DNA of 64,000 nucleotides from Oikopleura dioica (Eukaryota; Chordata; Appendicularia; Copelata; Oikopleuridae), in contig OU015568.1 of NCBI GenBank assembly GCA_907165135.1, positions 13,710,501 to 13,774,500 on the forward strand. The letters run 5' to 3'. The notes below the pieces were generated by a model. The model was not told the origin of the DNA, searched no databases, and worked only from the letters and a program-made list of their open reading frames with translations. Below are positions 16,262 to 28,358 of the stretch, in pieces. Each line of letters opens with the position of its first letter. Position 1 is the stretch's first letter. The translations under genes and the position numbers were made by a program.

Positions 16262-16380
16262 TGCTTAGCGCACGAGGTATTCCCAACCGGTCACCCATGT
16301 AAGTACTAACCCCGCCCGTCGTAGTTTGACTTCAGTGATCGGACGAGAACTGGTTTATTCTACGCGGTATGACGCTAAGC
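16262..16380 (-). rRNA. 5S ribosomal RNA, copy 2
   Basis: 119 nt, inverted partner of copy 1 with complete ends and internal control region; T tract downstream on its own strand. Confidence 0.95.
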
Positions 16381-16597
16381 GGAAGTTGCTGGTTCTAGCC
16401 TCGTTATAAACCAACTTGGTCAACCCGAAGAGTTCTATCTTCAGCCAAAACATCCCAACAGCATTGCTGTCACAGCAACCAGACAATTCCTCCTGCGATA
16501 ATCTGATAGAAAATAAAAAATTCCAAGATGAACATGTAAGCTTAGCCGGATATGCTTTGTGCAGTTTATTGAAGTAAAGAATTGAACTTGCTACAGC

Positions 16598-19500
16598 TTA
16601 GTAAAAACCTTGCGGTCCCGGGCCCATATTAAAAGGCGGTACATTATTGAACTGCATATTGTCGTATTGCTCCGGTCCAGGTCCGTGTTGTCCTGGATGA
16701 GGTCCTGGAGGACCTTGCATATGAGGAGGAATCTGCTGTCCAGGGGGGCCGAAACCGTTCGGCATCTGTCCTTGAGGAGGGCCTTCCATAAATTGAGGTT
16801 GGTTGAAGTTTTGACTGAAGAAAGAAAGTTAGTACTCGATCTTTTCTTTTGAGCTTACATTTGACCAGGATCTGCAAATCCACCTTGGTAGCTGCCTTGT
16901 CTCTGGTGCGGATTGTTCATTTGAGGAGGAGGAGGTTGAATGTGTTGTGGCGGCATGTTTGACATCTGATTGTGTTGTGGAGGCGGCATGCCTTGAGATC
17001 CAACGAAAGAGCCCACATGGCTGCCTGGATACGAGGGTCTTGGGACGTCATAAGTCGAGTCTGGAGGCGTTGCGATCGCTGGCGAGAACTGATGTGATGG
17101 CCTGACCATATCGTAGTTTCCCTGAGTCATCATTTGCTGTAGCATCATCTGTTGATTAAACCTTAATTTTCTAATAACAAAAAATAATAAAAATAGTGAC
17201 GTACCCTTCCAGATTCATGCTAGGCGTCCTCTGAACGCTGCTGTTCGGCGGCATCATCATCATTTGTGACCCCGTCATTGATCCAGCAATCGAAGCGTGT
17301 CGCACGATTCCGGAACTGTTCATTTGATTCAAGGCACTTGCGGTTGGTAGATTAGTAGAGCGCATACTCAGCGAGCTCTGAAGACCCATTCTGTTCATAC
17401 TGGGGGCTTGCCCTTTTTCGTATTTAGAAACTTTGCGCAAAATACTCTTCGGCTCGTTTTCTTGGGCTTTTTCAAATGTCTGAGCGACTTCTGCATCCAA
17501 ATCATCTTCATTATCTTCGCCAGATTCAGACTCAACTTGAGAAGGCTTTGCAATGTCATCATCATCATCTTCATCGCTTGAGCTAGAGCCGTTTTCTGAC
17601 TCGTTTTCAACTGGGATCGGTTCTTGATTTTCCTGGTCTATTGTCAAAGCGTTCATCATTGCTCTCCGTTCAGCTCTCTGTCGGGCGAATTCGGCCTCAC
17701 GGGCTTCGCGCTCGCGCTCTAGTTGAGCCAACTGCTCAACCTTTTCTTGCTCAGCTCGTTCGTTCCTTGCATGGCGCTGGACAGCTTCAAGGTGTTTTCG
17801 TTGACGCTCTCTCTTTTTCTTGTGGATAACGCAGACGATACATAGAACGAGCGCCAAGAGTATGATAAATCCAGCAGCGCAGCCAGCAATCACAAAGGGG
17901 AGCAAACTTGAAGTTTCCTGGATATCATCGATGCATTTGAAGATAGATGTTGTTCCAACACTGATTGTTGTTTTTCCTGCAGGACAACTAAAGCACTTGG
18001 ACGTACCAGGAATCTCTTGATATTCTCCGATTCTGCAAAGCTCACACTCATTTCCATATAATCGTGATCCTTTTGGACACTTCAAACATCCATCTTTCAC
18101 GACTTTATGGCCATCATCGCAAATGAGCTGTCCTAGAATTGGAGACGAACTGTACGCACTGTAGCTAGGAAGCTCTTCCGCTTTTTGAGCGATGTATTCC
18201 TCCTGGTCAGAGCCAGTTAGTGTCAAAGAACCTTCTACCGCTGCGACTCTTATATCTTCTAGAACAAGATCGAGATACGACAAAACGGTAGCTGTAGTCT
18301 TCATGTTCTCAGTTTCCTCGATTTCGACGGTGATGTTGAGCCTGATCTTTTCTTCATTCTCGCATTCTATTTGCAAAAATGACTCTGGTCTTTCACAGAA
18401 GCCTGCTCGAGCTTTTGTCTCACATCGAGGTTGATTTTGAATCTGTGGTTTCATAACTGCAATCGAACTTTTGTAAAAGCTTGGATCAGGAATGCAAGGC
18501 GCATCGTATGTAAGTTGGATTGTTTTGGACGCACCGGCGATCGCTGGTTTTTGGCATACGTTCGCATCAAGAGCGGGCAGCCAAATGTGCTCCTCATGTT
18601 GCAGTGACGTAAAATTGCATGTCATTTGAGGGAGATAAAGAGCATTCTCGTATCCGTCGCTGCAGAAGACTTGGCAGTGCTGAACGAAATTGTCAGCATC
18701 AGTCTGGCACATCAATTCGGAATTCGGAGGTTTCGGAGGATATCCACACCCCATTTTCGGCCGCTCTTGTTTGACCATCACTTCAAAGCCGCACGTTGCC
18801 GAATTTCCAAATTGATCCGTAGCCGTGATCAGAATCTCATGAATACCGATGGGGAAGAAACCAGGTTCATGGCTCATCGTTATGTTCAAATTCGAAGCAC
18901 CCAAGTTGTCTTTGAACTCTGGCATCGGCCACTCAACATAAGAGGTCAAGTCTTTTCTGAAGCTAGAAATGACCATCTCGTTTGGGCAGAAAACCAGTCT
19001 CGGAGGCTCTGTATCAATAATATCCACGAGAAATCCGCATTTAACGGTATCATTGGTGATCGAATCATACGCTTCGAATTCAACCATTTGTTGTTTTCCA
19101 GCTCTCAATTTCTTTGGAGTAGACTTAGATCTTACGACATCAAGATCGACTCCGCCAGAATTTGCAGTGAGATTGAACCTCGTATTGTCAATAGTCGAAA
19201 ACGTATAGCCTCCATCTAACTGTAGCTCAATGCCGTTGTCAGTATACTCCGGACAATTCGCGAATTCCGCCACAATCTCTGGAAGTGTCTCAGTGGTAGT
19301 CCCAGTAGTAGTCGTTGGCGTTGTTGGCGTTGTTACTGTCACTGTAGACGTCGTTGTTGTCGAGTTTGTCACGGAAGTGACTGGTGGTTTATCCTCTATT
19401 ATTTCATAATCGTAATTACTTATGTCGTAGTCGTATTCGGAATCCGTCTCATTGAAGTTGTCAACGTATGAATCAAAATCAGACTCATCAATAATAATCG

Positions 19501-22500
19501 CCGTTGTTGTCGTTGCAGCGGATGTTGTTGGCGTGATTTCTGTTGATGCTGCATATTCGTCGAGATAAGACTCAAGGTCCCCATACTCGCCAATTTCACC
19601 GCGAGTAGCAACACAAGTTTCATAATTTGCTGCCAAGTAAAGGTTGTCGGGACATTTACAGTCGTATCCATCATCGGCAGGCAGACAAATATGAGAGCAT
19701 TTTATATCATTTGTCATGCAAATACCATTGTCCGCAACAGCTAAACCACTGTTGAAGAAAAGTTGCGTTGGCCGGATCAGATTTTTGATAAGAGTGTTGC
19801 CTTGAGAGACATCACGGCTGAAAGTGTGTACACTTTGCGTTTCCCAGTCGGAAAAATAGTTATTGCTTCCATCAGTGGCAATGGAGAATAAATGACCCGC
19901 TTCTATAAAGCTCGAGGAATGAATAGGGGCAAAATCTGCCGATGTGTAGCTCTCCATTTCTACAGTTTTTGCATCGCCAAGAACAATTTCTTGTGATAAA
20001 CTGTCGAAGACAATTGACGCTGGATAGTGCGACTTTGGCACTACTTGTTTCTTGTCCGATCCATTAAAGTCCATTTCCCAAATACCAGACTGCTTTCCCA
20101 TTTCTGTCCAGAAGATTTTACCAGTCGTTGCGTCTAGTGCCACTCCCATTGGAAACTCTCGTTGAGCAGCTGCTGTTGCATGGAAAATCGCGCCAGGTCG
20201 AAGGGAAAGAATTTCAATGCTACCTCGTCCACTATCAGTCCAAACAAGGAGCCGATTTTCGACATCGAATGTGAGTGCATTTATTTCACCGATATTTTCA
20301 ATATATGGCATAACTTCATACTCCAGGGTTCGATCTCTATCTTTGATGCTTTCTGGTGGCGTTACAAAGAACTTTCTCCTCGCAATATGCTTAATTCCAT
20401 TATCTGACCAGTAAACATAATTTTCGATGGGATCGTAAACAACACCGGCAATATTGGAAAACATATTCGGAGACTCATAAAGAATGACAGGTCCAGGAGT
20501 TTGATCTGGATATCCATCTTCCAGAGTTTGTAGAAGAATTCGATTCATGTCGGCAACAAGAAGAAATCTTTCAGGCGTCTTACATTGAACACCGTCGGTT
20601 CCGATAACAAGTCCAGTGTTTTTGGGACAACTGCAGTAGTATTCTCGGGCCGAAGTCTTGTCGGGAACACAAATATGTGAGCATAGATTCTTGAGACAAG
20701 GGCTGTTCTTCACATTCGCCGAGACACGGTCGACAAAGAATATTCCCGTCGGTTTCGACAAATTCAGTTTCAATTTTAAAATCACAGAATCTCTTCCAAA
20801 AGTAGTTGGGTCGATTTCGACGATTCCTCCGAGTTCCCAATCAGTGAACCAGCTCATATCTCCATAGCCAGTTACACCGAATGGTAATCTGATTCGCTCA
20901 GGTGGAATAGAGTAACTGTCATGTTCATAAATATTCTTTTCTGGACTGTAAATCCAAGTCACACTGGGAGGATCTACATATGCATATCCATCTTCGCCAG
21001 AATATTGAGCATCGGCAAGCAATATCTTTTGGTGCCTTCGGACAAGATAACAGCGAGGCCATTTGGGTTTTTCAATCGAAGGTCCTTCATTTCATTAATC
21101 GCGGAGATTTCAGTTAAATCCCTTCCTTGATAATCACACCGGTAGATTGCTGGTTTTTCTCCCCAATCAGTAAAATAAATGACTGTTTCAGACGGATCAA
21201 CAGCAATTGCTCTCGGATATTGAAGCCCCCAAGAACCGATGAGAACTCTGTCATAGTTTGCAAGCGAAAGTGACTCGATTCTTGCTTGTGATTTGTTATG
21301 TTTGGTGGTCGATCCCATCGGCAGCACATTGGTGAAAAATAATAAGCGGTTGTCAACGTCGATGGCGAGTCCATCAACAGTTCCAATAAGATCTTCCAGC
21401 ACTGTTTCGTGGGTAACTTGTCCAAGCTTTTTCGATAAATGCGGTTGAATGCGACATCGGACCAATAAACATACTCGTCGACTGGATCATAGACGACTGC
21501 GGAAGGTCTTTCAGAAGTCGCAATAACGACACGATCATGGACATCATCAGGCTGAATTTGAACACCGCCGATAGCTTTAGGAATGAGACTGATTGTCCCT
21601 TCGTCCAAAGATGTCACCAGAAGAAATTGATCTGGAATAACGCACGTTTTTCCATCCGGTGCCAGGACAAGCCCTGAATTTGACGGGCAAAGGCAAACAT
21701 AATCATCTTTTCCGATGTTCGCGCAGAGGTGTGAGCATCTATGTCGGACAGTTTTGTCGTTAGAATTTTGTTTTTCGCAAAATCTTATTCCTTGCTCACG
21801 TGGCGATTTTTGCATGTGCTTGTGAACGACTATCATCGAGAAGGGCCGCGGTGAGACTCCTCGGGATACTTGTGCGAGGTTTTTACTCTCTCGATTTACT
21901 GCGTAAACAGTCATGTCTCCTTGATACCAGGGAGCAAAGTACAGCTCATCGTTGTGGAGAGCGAGTCCGAATGCTGGAACGGGAGAGCCATCGACCTTGA
22001 ACATGTGCTCGAAATTGAGAATAACTTTATGATTCTGTCCCCAATAGTCGATTTGTTCTATTGTCCGCTTTCCTCCGTCAATCCAAAAATCATCCCTAAA
22101 AATGACTTTTAGAAATGTAACATGTAACAAATGTTGAGACCGATGACTAGGTTTGTGAGGACTAGGTTCGTGGGACTAGGTTCGTGGGTGCCATGTTGGA
22201 AAAAATGGCTCGTGTGACTAGGTTCGTGGAATTTGGATTTTTATATGTATTTTTTTGTATCTTCACCATTTTGGGGCAGTAAAAGAAATGGGTTGATGAC
22301 TAGGTTCGTAGGACTAGGTTCGTGAGTTTTAAATAGTAAAAATTTTGGGGCAGTAAGGGAAATGGGTTGATGACTAGGTTCCTGTGACTAGGTTCGTGAG
22401 TTTTGAAATAGTAAAAATTTTGGGGCAGTAAGGGAAAGGGGTTGATGACTAGGTTCGCGGGACTAGGTTCGTGAAGACTAGGTTCGTGAAGACTAAGTTC

Positions 22501-23858
22501 GTGGGACTAGGTTCGTGAAGACTAGGTTCGTGAGACTAGGTTCGTGGAATTCGGATTTTTATATGTATTTTTTGTATCTTCACCAACTCATTTGAACTCA
22601 TTAGGGATATAAAATCCTACATTTTGCTTGTTCAAAAACCCACGAACCTAGTCCCTAAAACCCTTTTCTTGTCAAATATATACCATTTAAAAATTCACGA
22701 ACCTAGTCCCACAAACCTAGTCATCAACCCATTTCCTTTACTGACCGAAAATCTTTACCATTTAAAAACTCACGAACCTAGTCTCACGATCCTAGTCATC
22801 AACCCATTCCCCTTACTGCCCCAAAATTTTTACTATTTAAAAACTCACGAACATAGTCCCACGAACCTAGTCATCAACCCATTTCCCTTACTGCCCCAAA
22901 ATAAAGGCCAATTTCAATACTCTGGCAGAACCCAACACGAACCTAGTCCCACGAACCTAGTCCTCACGAGCTTAGTCGTCATTCCCCAAATGTTTTAACC
23001 TTTTCAAATCCCTCGACCCAAAACAAGTTCACGTAAAAAGGAAAGCCGCACGTGAAAGGGTAACTTACCATTTGTTGTGATTTGAGATCCGTCCGGTAAT
23101 GTGTTGTTGTTTTCTTGATAGGGATCGATGACAATTTGATTAGGCCAGATACCGTCTGCATAAAGTGTTTCAAACTTCGATTCTTCGGACAAATACGGGT
23201 GCATTCCGTTCATCGTTGCGAAGTTAATCGTTCCGTCCGTATGATCGGACCAGACAAGCGAGCCAGCGATCGGATCCACTGCGAGAGATCGAGGATCGTG
23301 GAGACCAGAAATGAGTCTCACTCGATTTCGCCCGAACTGATCTGCCATGAAGATGGCCCCGTGCTGAGCATCTGCCCAGTAGACATTCTTCGAAAGCCAA
23401 TCGATAGCGACTCCATTTGGTTCATATATATCGTCGGAGATAAATCTAGTAGCACGGGAGGAGCAATCAAGGGCAGTGACGTAAATTCCAACGTGGCCGT
23501 TGACGACATCCGTAAAATACATTTTGTTGTCGTTGAGATCTGCTGCAATACCAACCGCAGTCCCCGGAATATTGTTGATGCAGTCTTTACGGTAAACGTC
23601 TCCTTCGAAAAGAGCGATTCTATGAATTTGCGGCCCATCAGCAATGACGAGAAAGGCTGCTTCATTTGTGTACCCACAAGAGTACTGCCCATTTCCTCCA
23701 TTCAAACACTCGCATCTCTGTATTTTCCCGCCGATCTCTTTTGTCCAAGAAGTCCCTTGGAGATATCTGCTTCCCGAATCGTCAACGCAGACACTCAATG
23801 TATTGATGCTCTGACTCTGGCATAATATCGTTTTTAACAAAAATAAGAATAAAATCAT
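16598..23858 (-). CDS. Mosaic LRP-like single-pass receptor
   Basis: Exons: 23069-23858, a giant exon 17205-22105, 16859-17161, 16598-16814. N-terminal signal (MILFLFLLKTILC), a fibronectin type I-like module (SRYLQGTSWTKEIGGKIQRC), several YWTD-type beta-propeller repeats (NVYWADAQHG, YVYWSDVAFN, YVYWSDNGIK) with interspersed EGF-like modules (CSHLCANIGKDDYVCLC), a Ser/Thr-rich linker, a HYR domain (EPPRLVFCP... ATDQFGNSATCGFEV), a sushi-like domain, and a cysteine-rich GCC2/GCC3-type module. One membrane helix (about 17821-17905), a charged coiled-coil-like stretch, an acidic Ser-rich segment and a Gln/Pro-rich tail ending GPGPQGFY follow. Two 1-bp breaks in A/T runs (about 21430 and 21028) interrupt the giant exon; homology continues across both. 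Probably an endocytic or adhesion receptor; ligand unknown. Confidence 0.85.
22131..22990. repeat. Intronic foldback of GACTAGGTTCGTG repeats
   Basis: Inside the 963-bp first intron (22106-23068) of the LRP-like gene. The left half holds many copies of GACTAGGTTCGTG, the right half their inverted form CACGAACCTAGTC, with GGGGCAGTAAGGGAAATGGG spacers mirrored in both halves. No coding capacity. Confidence 0.75.
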
Positions 23859-24374
23859 TTTCTCATAGTTTTATCAATCACTCATTTTTTTCAAAAGCAG
23901 ATTCAAAAATGAGAATGAAAAAAATGGGACTGAGCGCGCTGATAATAGAACATTGCCGCGGGCGATTGCTATCAGAATAAAAACTTTTAAAAGGACCGAA
24001 ATTTATCGATTTATTGGTTCCGGAAACGGGATTAGGATGTTCTCATCACTTCGTTTGCACGTTGAAATCTAAATTAACCACTATTATCGACGAAATTGAT
24101 GAGAAGAAACCAGTAAAAAGCGCCAATAACCTGGCGCTGCGACATGAATGAGCGCCAATAGAATCTGGTGGAGTACCTCGCCGCGGGAGATCAGCGCGCC
24201 GCGCCGCAGCGGGATACGGCGCATAAAAATCGGGAAAATTCTTAGCAGAAAAAATGCAGTAAAAATAAGATTTGGGTATTTATTCTTCATTTTGAACAAA
24301 ATTGACAGGTACAATTCTTTCACACTTCCTGTCAGCGGTAAATGTAAGATTTGAGCCGTTGAACTTCGAGAAAA
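23859..24374. other. Intergenic upstream of the LRP-like gene
   Basis: No gene seen. The first part should contain the promoter of the minus-strand receptor gene; no specific element recognised. Confidence 0.4.
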
Positions 24375-25120
24375 GTTATTCAAAATCAACAGTTTTTGCT
24401 ACCATTAGAATTTTCTTCTAGTTGTGCGTTGACTCGATCTTCATTCCATCCATATTCTAGGTTAATTTTGTTAATCCCGATCTGTGAAGCTCTCTCTTTG
24501 ACTCGTCCTTAACTTCTCAATACACGGGCGCGCGACTAAGCGCTCAAAACACGGGGTCGGCAAAACCGACCACAAAGCATTATTCAGCCCGCGCGGCGCG
24601 CTAAATCCGGAGTGTGAAAAATAACGTCGACTATTTTGATCCCTCATTCATATTTCCGTCGAGGTAATAAGTTCAAAACTATACTGTTAGAAAGCTTAAA
24701 CACTCAGCTATTTACTCATGTTATTATCAAGGAGAAAAAACCTGCCAATTTTTCGATAATGAGCTCGAAAGAGATCTGGTGCAAAGCGCCATCCCTCTTG
24801 AAAAATTTCACGAAACTTCGCAGAGTGGTTCGGTTTGTTCATATGAGTGCACATTGCAAAAATTAGGTCAAACGGATTACCACATTTGAAGTAATTGAAG
24901 GCCAAAGCCGCCGTGGTCGGTTTTACCGACCACGTGTATTGAGAAGTTAAGGACTAAAGTAACCAAGAGATCTTCATTTTTCGGTCAACTTAAGCTGGCC
25001 ACGTTGTTGGGTCGAGGTTATCTTCCTAAATGGAGCAGGGCTTGGATTGACGGACGCGGCACTTGCGCTGGACTGGCCAACGAAGTCGAGGGAAAATGGA
25101 AATCGGGAGATCTTGATCAT
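24375..25120 (-). pseudogene. Decayed hsp20 copy interrupted by a transposon
   Basis: Aligns by eye with the intact minus-strand hsp20 at 25824-26233. The start ATGATCAAGATC at 25120 matches MIKIAAFPFS (here MIKISRFPFS). Downstream the frame stops early (after QLKLTEK), and the remainder, matching KDESKREL... to the KTVDFD region, resumes beyond an inserted element at 24507-24952. Matching promoter-side sequence extends to about 25215. Confidence 0.7.
24507..24952. mobile_element. 446-bp inverted-repeat element inside an hsp20 pseudogene
   Basis: Ends are inverted copies: CCTTAACTTCTCAATACACG on the left, CGTGTATTGAGAAGTTAAGG on the right. Subterminal inverted GGTCGGTTTTACCGACC-like blocks. 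I could not define a target duplication; no coding capacity. Confidence 0.7.
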
Positions 25121-25304
25121 TGGTCTAAATCTCTGAGGAAGATTTTTTAGTCTGAATGACTTTATTGCAACGATTTTATTAAATACTCTTGAAAATGATC
25201 CGTAGCAAACCATATTTCGTAGGAAACACCTAATCTAACATGTTCAATAATAAAAAAGTAATATAAAAACTTTCTATATAACAGCAATAGAACTAGCCCC
25301 CTTC

Positions 25305-25423
25305 GCTTAGCGTCATACCGCGTAGAATAAACCAGTTCTCGTCCGATCACTGAAGTCAAACTACGACGGGTGGGGTTAGTACTTACATGGGTGACCGGTT
25401 GGGAATACCTCGTGCGCTAAGCA
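25305..25423 (+). rRNA. 5S ribosomal RNA, copy 3 (solitary unit)
   Basis: 119 nt, full ends. One base differs in the D-arm region (GGGTGGGGTT rather than GGGCGGGGTT). Unlike the others it has no inverted partner nearby. Confidence 0.93.
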
Positions 25424-25676
25424 TTTTGACTTTTGCGCCAAACATGGATTATCCTTTTTCCTGCGGGATCATTTTTACATTCTATTGATTATCACACGAG
25501 CTATCAGACTTTGAAAAAGTAATCACGTTTGTTCCAGCCAAGCATTGAGAGCTTGGGTGGCGGGCGGCGTGGCACTTGGGAAAAAGCGCCCTTTACCGCG
25601 CGCCTTTCTGAAAAGAGGCCGAAAATAGGAGCGTGCAGCGACAAAACGACCTCGAAATCAAGCACCCCTCTTCTTC

Positions 25677-25765
25677 ACTCATCCCATTTTTGAGTCCGAT
25701 TTCAATTGTCTAACAGGTAAGAATCGTCTCCATGCCAACTCTCTCCTATCCCTCTCGCCTCATAC
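25677..25765 (+). ncRNA. Spliced-leader (SL) RNA, copy 3, variant leader
   Basis: Leader exon 25677-25716 differs from copies 1, 2 and 4 by one base: position 28 is A instead of G (25704). Donor and 3' part conserved with small changes (GCCAACTCTC, CATAC). Confidence 0.85.
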
Positions 25766-25823
25766 GAACAAAAATTTCTTAGAAAGATGCCTCTTTACGT
25801 CAGTCATCTTTTGCGGATATCAT

Positions 25824-26233
25824 TTATTCGTCCCTATCGACAAAACTGATTGGAACGGTAGTACCGAACTTTCTATCAGCAGTGAATAATAGGTTTTTTC
25901 CATCGAATTTGGAGGAGAGTGAATCAAAGTCAACTGTTTTTGGCACAGAAAGGGTTCTCTTCCAGTTGTGTGATGACTCGATCTTCACTCCTTCGACGAT
26001 CTCTGATGTTTTTGATGAGCCAGAGATTTGTAGCTCTCTCTTTGACTCGTCTTTGGTGATTTTGAGGTCTTCTTTCTGTGTTGGAAGCGACGCTAGATCA
26101 ACTCTTGCTGACCAGGTTGTAGGAGTGATCATTTCCTGCGAAATGGAGTAGGGCTGGAAGCGACGAGAACGGCATTTGCGCTGGATCGGACGCTCGAATT
26201 CGGGAGAAAAAGGAAATGCGGCGATTTTATCAT
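25824..26233 (-). CDS. Small heat-shock protein (Hsp20/alpha-crystallin family)
   Basis: ATP-independent chaperone. The alpha-crystallin domain runs from about TTWSARVDLASLP through KITKDESKRELQISG, NWKRTLSVPKTVDFDSLSS and DGKNLLFTA; stop at 25824. I place the start at ATG 26233 because the decayed copy shows the same start in frame (MIKISRFPFS). In this copy the frame joins only if the AAAA run at about 26224-26227 gains one A, giving MIKIAAFPFSPEFE. A TATA box (TATAAAA, about 26300) lies about 70 bp upstream. It is divergent from the other hsp20 gene and shares its promoter region. Confidence 0.8.
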
Positions 26234-26289
26234 CTTTTGCTTTTTTGAATCTCTTGGAAAGATTTCTTAGTTTGAATGTGCTCTTGCTG

Positions 26290-26515
26290 AAACAAGCCCA
26301 TTTTATACCCTTGAAAACTTCAAGAACATTCGGCAAATCAAGTGTAGAATATTCCAGAATATAACAGAAAATTCCCGAAGAAATCGAACATTCCAGAAGA
26401 TTGGAGAAGATAATCTTCTTAGTAGATTTTTCAGAAAGAAGATTCCAGAACATTCTAAACTGGAAATAGAACCTTCTGGAAGGAACGGCGACAGTCATCA
26501 GTGGCTATAAATAAC
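26290..26515. promoter_or_regulatory. Bidirectional heat-shock promoter
   Basis: Between two divergent hsp20 genes. Perfect heat-shock elements (alternating GAA/TTC every 5 bp) occur at 26347-26359 (GAATATTCCAGAA), 26386-26398 (GAACATTCCAGAA), 26438-26455 (GAAGATTCCAGAACATTC) and 26469-26481 (GAACCTTCTGGAA). TATA boxes face outward at about 26300 (minus) and about 26506 (plus, CTATAAATAA). HSF would bind here. Confidence 0.85.
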
Positions 26516-26565
26516 GAGTGGGAGATAGCTTTCTCATCACACCAGAGATACAAAAACCAACGAAA

Positions 26566-26997
26566 ATGTTTACTTTTTCCGACGAACACTTCGAACCCCT
26601 GATGAACCAGTTGTTTTCTGAGTTTGCCCATTCCGCCAACAAGCGAGGAGGATGCTGCCAAACTGCTGCGAAAACGAGCAAGTGGTGCAGCTGCATTAAC
26701 CTTTCTTCACTCCCCACCAAGGCCGAGGAACTGCACGTGAAGGTGGACGAGAAGAGCCGCACTCTGACCGTCTCTGGAAAGTCTGAAACGGAGTCTACTC
26801 GACGAGACGGATTGAAGATCTTCTCAACTCACGTCTGGACAAAAGAAATTCGAATTCCAGAGGATGTGGAGCTGAAGACGATCGCGTCCAAGTTGCACGA
26901 GAATCAGCTCACTTTCGTTGCCGAACGAGTTCAGAAAGAAGAAGACAAGCAACAAGAAATTCCGATCGAGATCGTCGATACTCCTGCTCTTGACTGA
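26566..26997 (+). CDS. Small heat-shock protein (Hsp20/alpha-crystallin family)
   Basis: Intronless 143-aa protein starting MFTFSDEHFEPLMNQLFSEF. The alpha-crystallin domain covers about residues 45-130: CINLSSLPTKAEELHVKV, DEKSRTLTVSGKSE, HVWTKEIRIPEDVELKTIAS, LHENQLTFVAER. Ends with an acidic tail EIVDTPALD. TATA box about 60 bp upstream and strong heat-shock elements shared with the divergent paralogue; AATAAA near 27070. A stress-inducible holdase chaperone. Confidence 0.93.
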   Translation: MFTFSDEHFEPLMNQLFSEFAHSANKRGGCCQTAAKTSKWCSCINLSSLPTKAEELHVKVDEKSRTLTVSGKSETESTRRDGLKIFSTHVWTKEIRIPEDVELKTIASKLHENQLTFVAERVQKEEDKQQEIPIEIVDTPALD

Positions 26998-27128
26998 GAT
27001 AGTCGATCTTCGTTCAGTCCTTTCTTACCTGATTTTACGGAAAACACATAGATACAGTATCAACCTGCAATAAACATAATTCTGATTCGAAAATTTGCTA
27101 TATATACCGGATAGAACCAGCCTCCTTC

Positions 27129-27247
27129 GCTTAGCGTCATACCGCGTAGAATAAACCAGTTCTCGTCCGATCACTGAAGTCAAACTACGACGGGCGGGGT
27201 TAGTACTTACATGGGTGACCGGTTGGGAATACCTCGTGCGCTAAGCA
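27129..27247 (+). rRNA. 5S ribosomal RNA, copy 4
   Basis: 119 nt, complete, same sequence class as copy 2, followed by a T-rich tract. Confidence 0.95.
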
Positions 27248-27501
27248 TTTTTGACTTTTTGAAACGGTGACTATTCTTTTTACGAGGAAACATTCGGAGT
27301 CGTATTGTCGAAGACTCAACTCATCAGTAATTGAAAAAGTCGCCATGTTTGCGTGAAGTAAGCATTGAGAGTTAAGCTTGCGTGGCGGGCGGCGTGGCAG
27401 ATGTGAAAAAGCGCCCTCTACCGCGCGCTTTTCTGAAAAGAGGCCGAAAATAGGAGCGTGCAGCGACAAAACGACCTCGAAATCAAGCACCCTCTCTCTT
27501 T

Positions 27502-27589
27502 ACTCATCCCATTTTTGAGTCCGATTTCGATTGTCTAACAGGTAAGAATCGTCTCCATGTCCTCTCTCTCTATCCCTCTCGCCTCTTAC
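27502..27589 (+). ncRNA. Spliced-leader (SL) RNA, copy 4
   Basis: Leader exon 27502-27541 identical to copy 1, then GTAAGAATCG and conserved 3' part ending near GCCTCTTAC. Confidence 0.9.
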
Positions 27590-28270
27590 AAACAAAGACT
27601 CTACTCAAAAATTCTACTCCGGGTGGTGCTTCTTTTACCCCATGAGTCCATCTGGACCTCCAGTGGAAGTTTTCTAGCCCACTTCCGCCATACCGACCCT
27701 GTAACACCATACCTTTTCTGAATCAGCAGAAAATTTTACACACTTTGACCCTTTAAAATTCTAGAAATCTTCACTTCCGGTCGATTCTAGAGCCGGAAGT
27801 CATCGAAATTTTCGAATATATATAAAGTGTGACCCATCAAATTGATGCTCAGAAGATTCTGGATCATCTCATTATCGATTCATTCAAAGAAACAAATCCG
27901 CGGTCAAGCCGACCGTCAAAACTACAAAAAAGCATAAATTTATGAATTTTTTCAGTTTTTAGCGGTTGATTTGGTCGTGGCCGAGATTGATTCTTCTCTT
28001 AGATGATCCAGAATCTTCTGAGCATCAATTTGATGGGTCACACTTTATATATATTCGAAAATTTCGATGACTTCCGGCTCTAGAATCGACCGGAAGTGAA
28101 GATTTCTAGAATTTTAAAGGGTCAAAGTGTGTAAGATTTTCTGCTGATTCGGAAAAGGTATGGTGTTACAGGGTCGGTATGGCGGAAGTGGGCTAGAAAA
28201 CTTCCACTGGAGGTCCAGATGGACTCATGGGGTTAAAAGAAGTAGAATTTTTTGAGTAGAGTCTTTGTTT

Positions 28271-28358
28271 GTAAGAGGCGAGAGGGATAGGAGAGAGAGG
28301 ACATGGAGACGATTCTTACCTGTTAGACAATCGAAATCGGACTCAAAATGGGATGAGT
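28271..28358 (-). ncRNA. Spliced-leader (SL) RNA, copy 5, 39-nt leader
   Basis: Leader exon 28320-28358 lacks one T of the five-T run (ACTCATCCCATTTTGAG), so it is 39 nt. Donor and 3' part intact. It may be a variant or the same homopolymer error type seen elsewhere in the window. Confidence 0.85.

Larger units (their letters stand above)
13737..16492. mobile_element. 2.76-kb palindrome carrying two 5S rRNA/SL RNA pairs
   Basis: Outer arms match as inverted repeats beginning GAGGAATTGTCT (13737 inward, 16492 inward), with TTGCTGTGACAGCAATGCTG in both. Each arm carries a 5S gene and an SL RNA gene pointing to the centre. The core is itself nested: an inverted repeat of about 560 bp at about 14397-14955, another at about 15265-15830, and a smaller palindrome at about 14990-15250 between them. 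It fills the space between the convergent PKG and LRP-like genes. Whether it transposes as a unit is inference; I found no clear target duplication. Confidence 0.7.
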
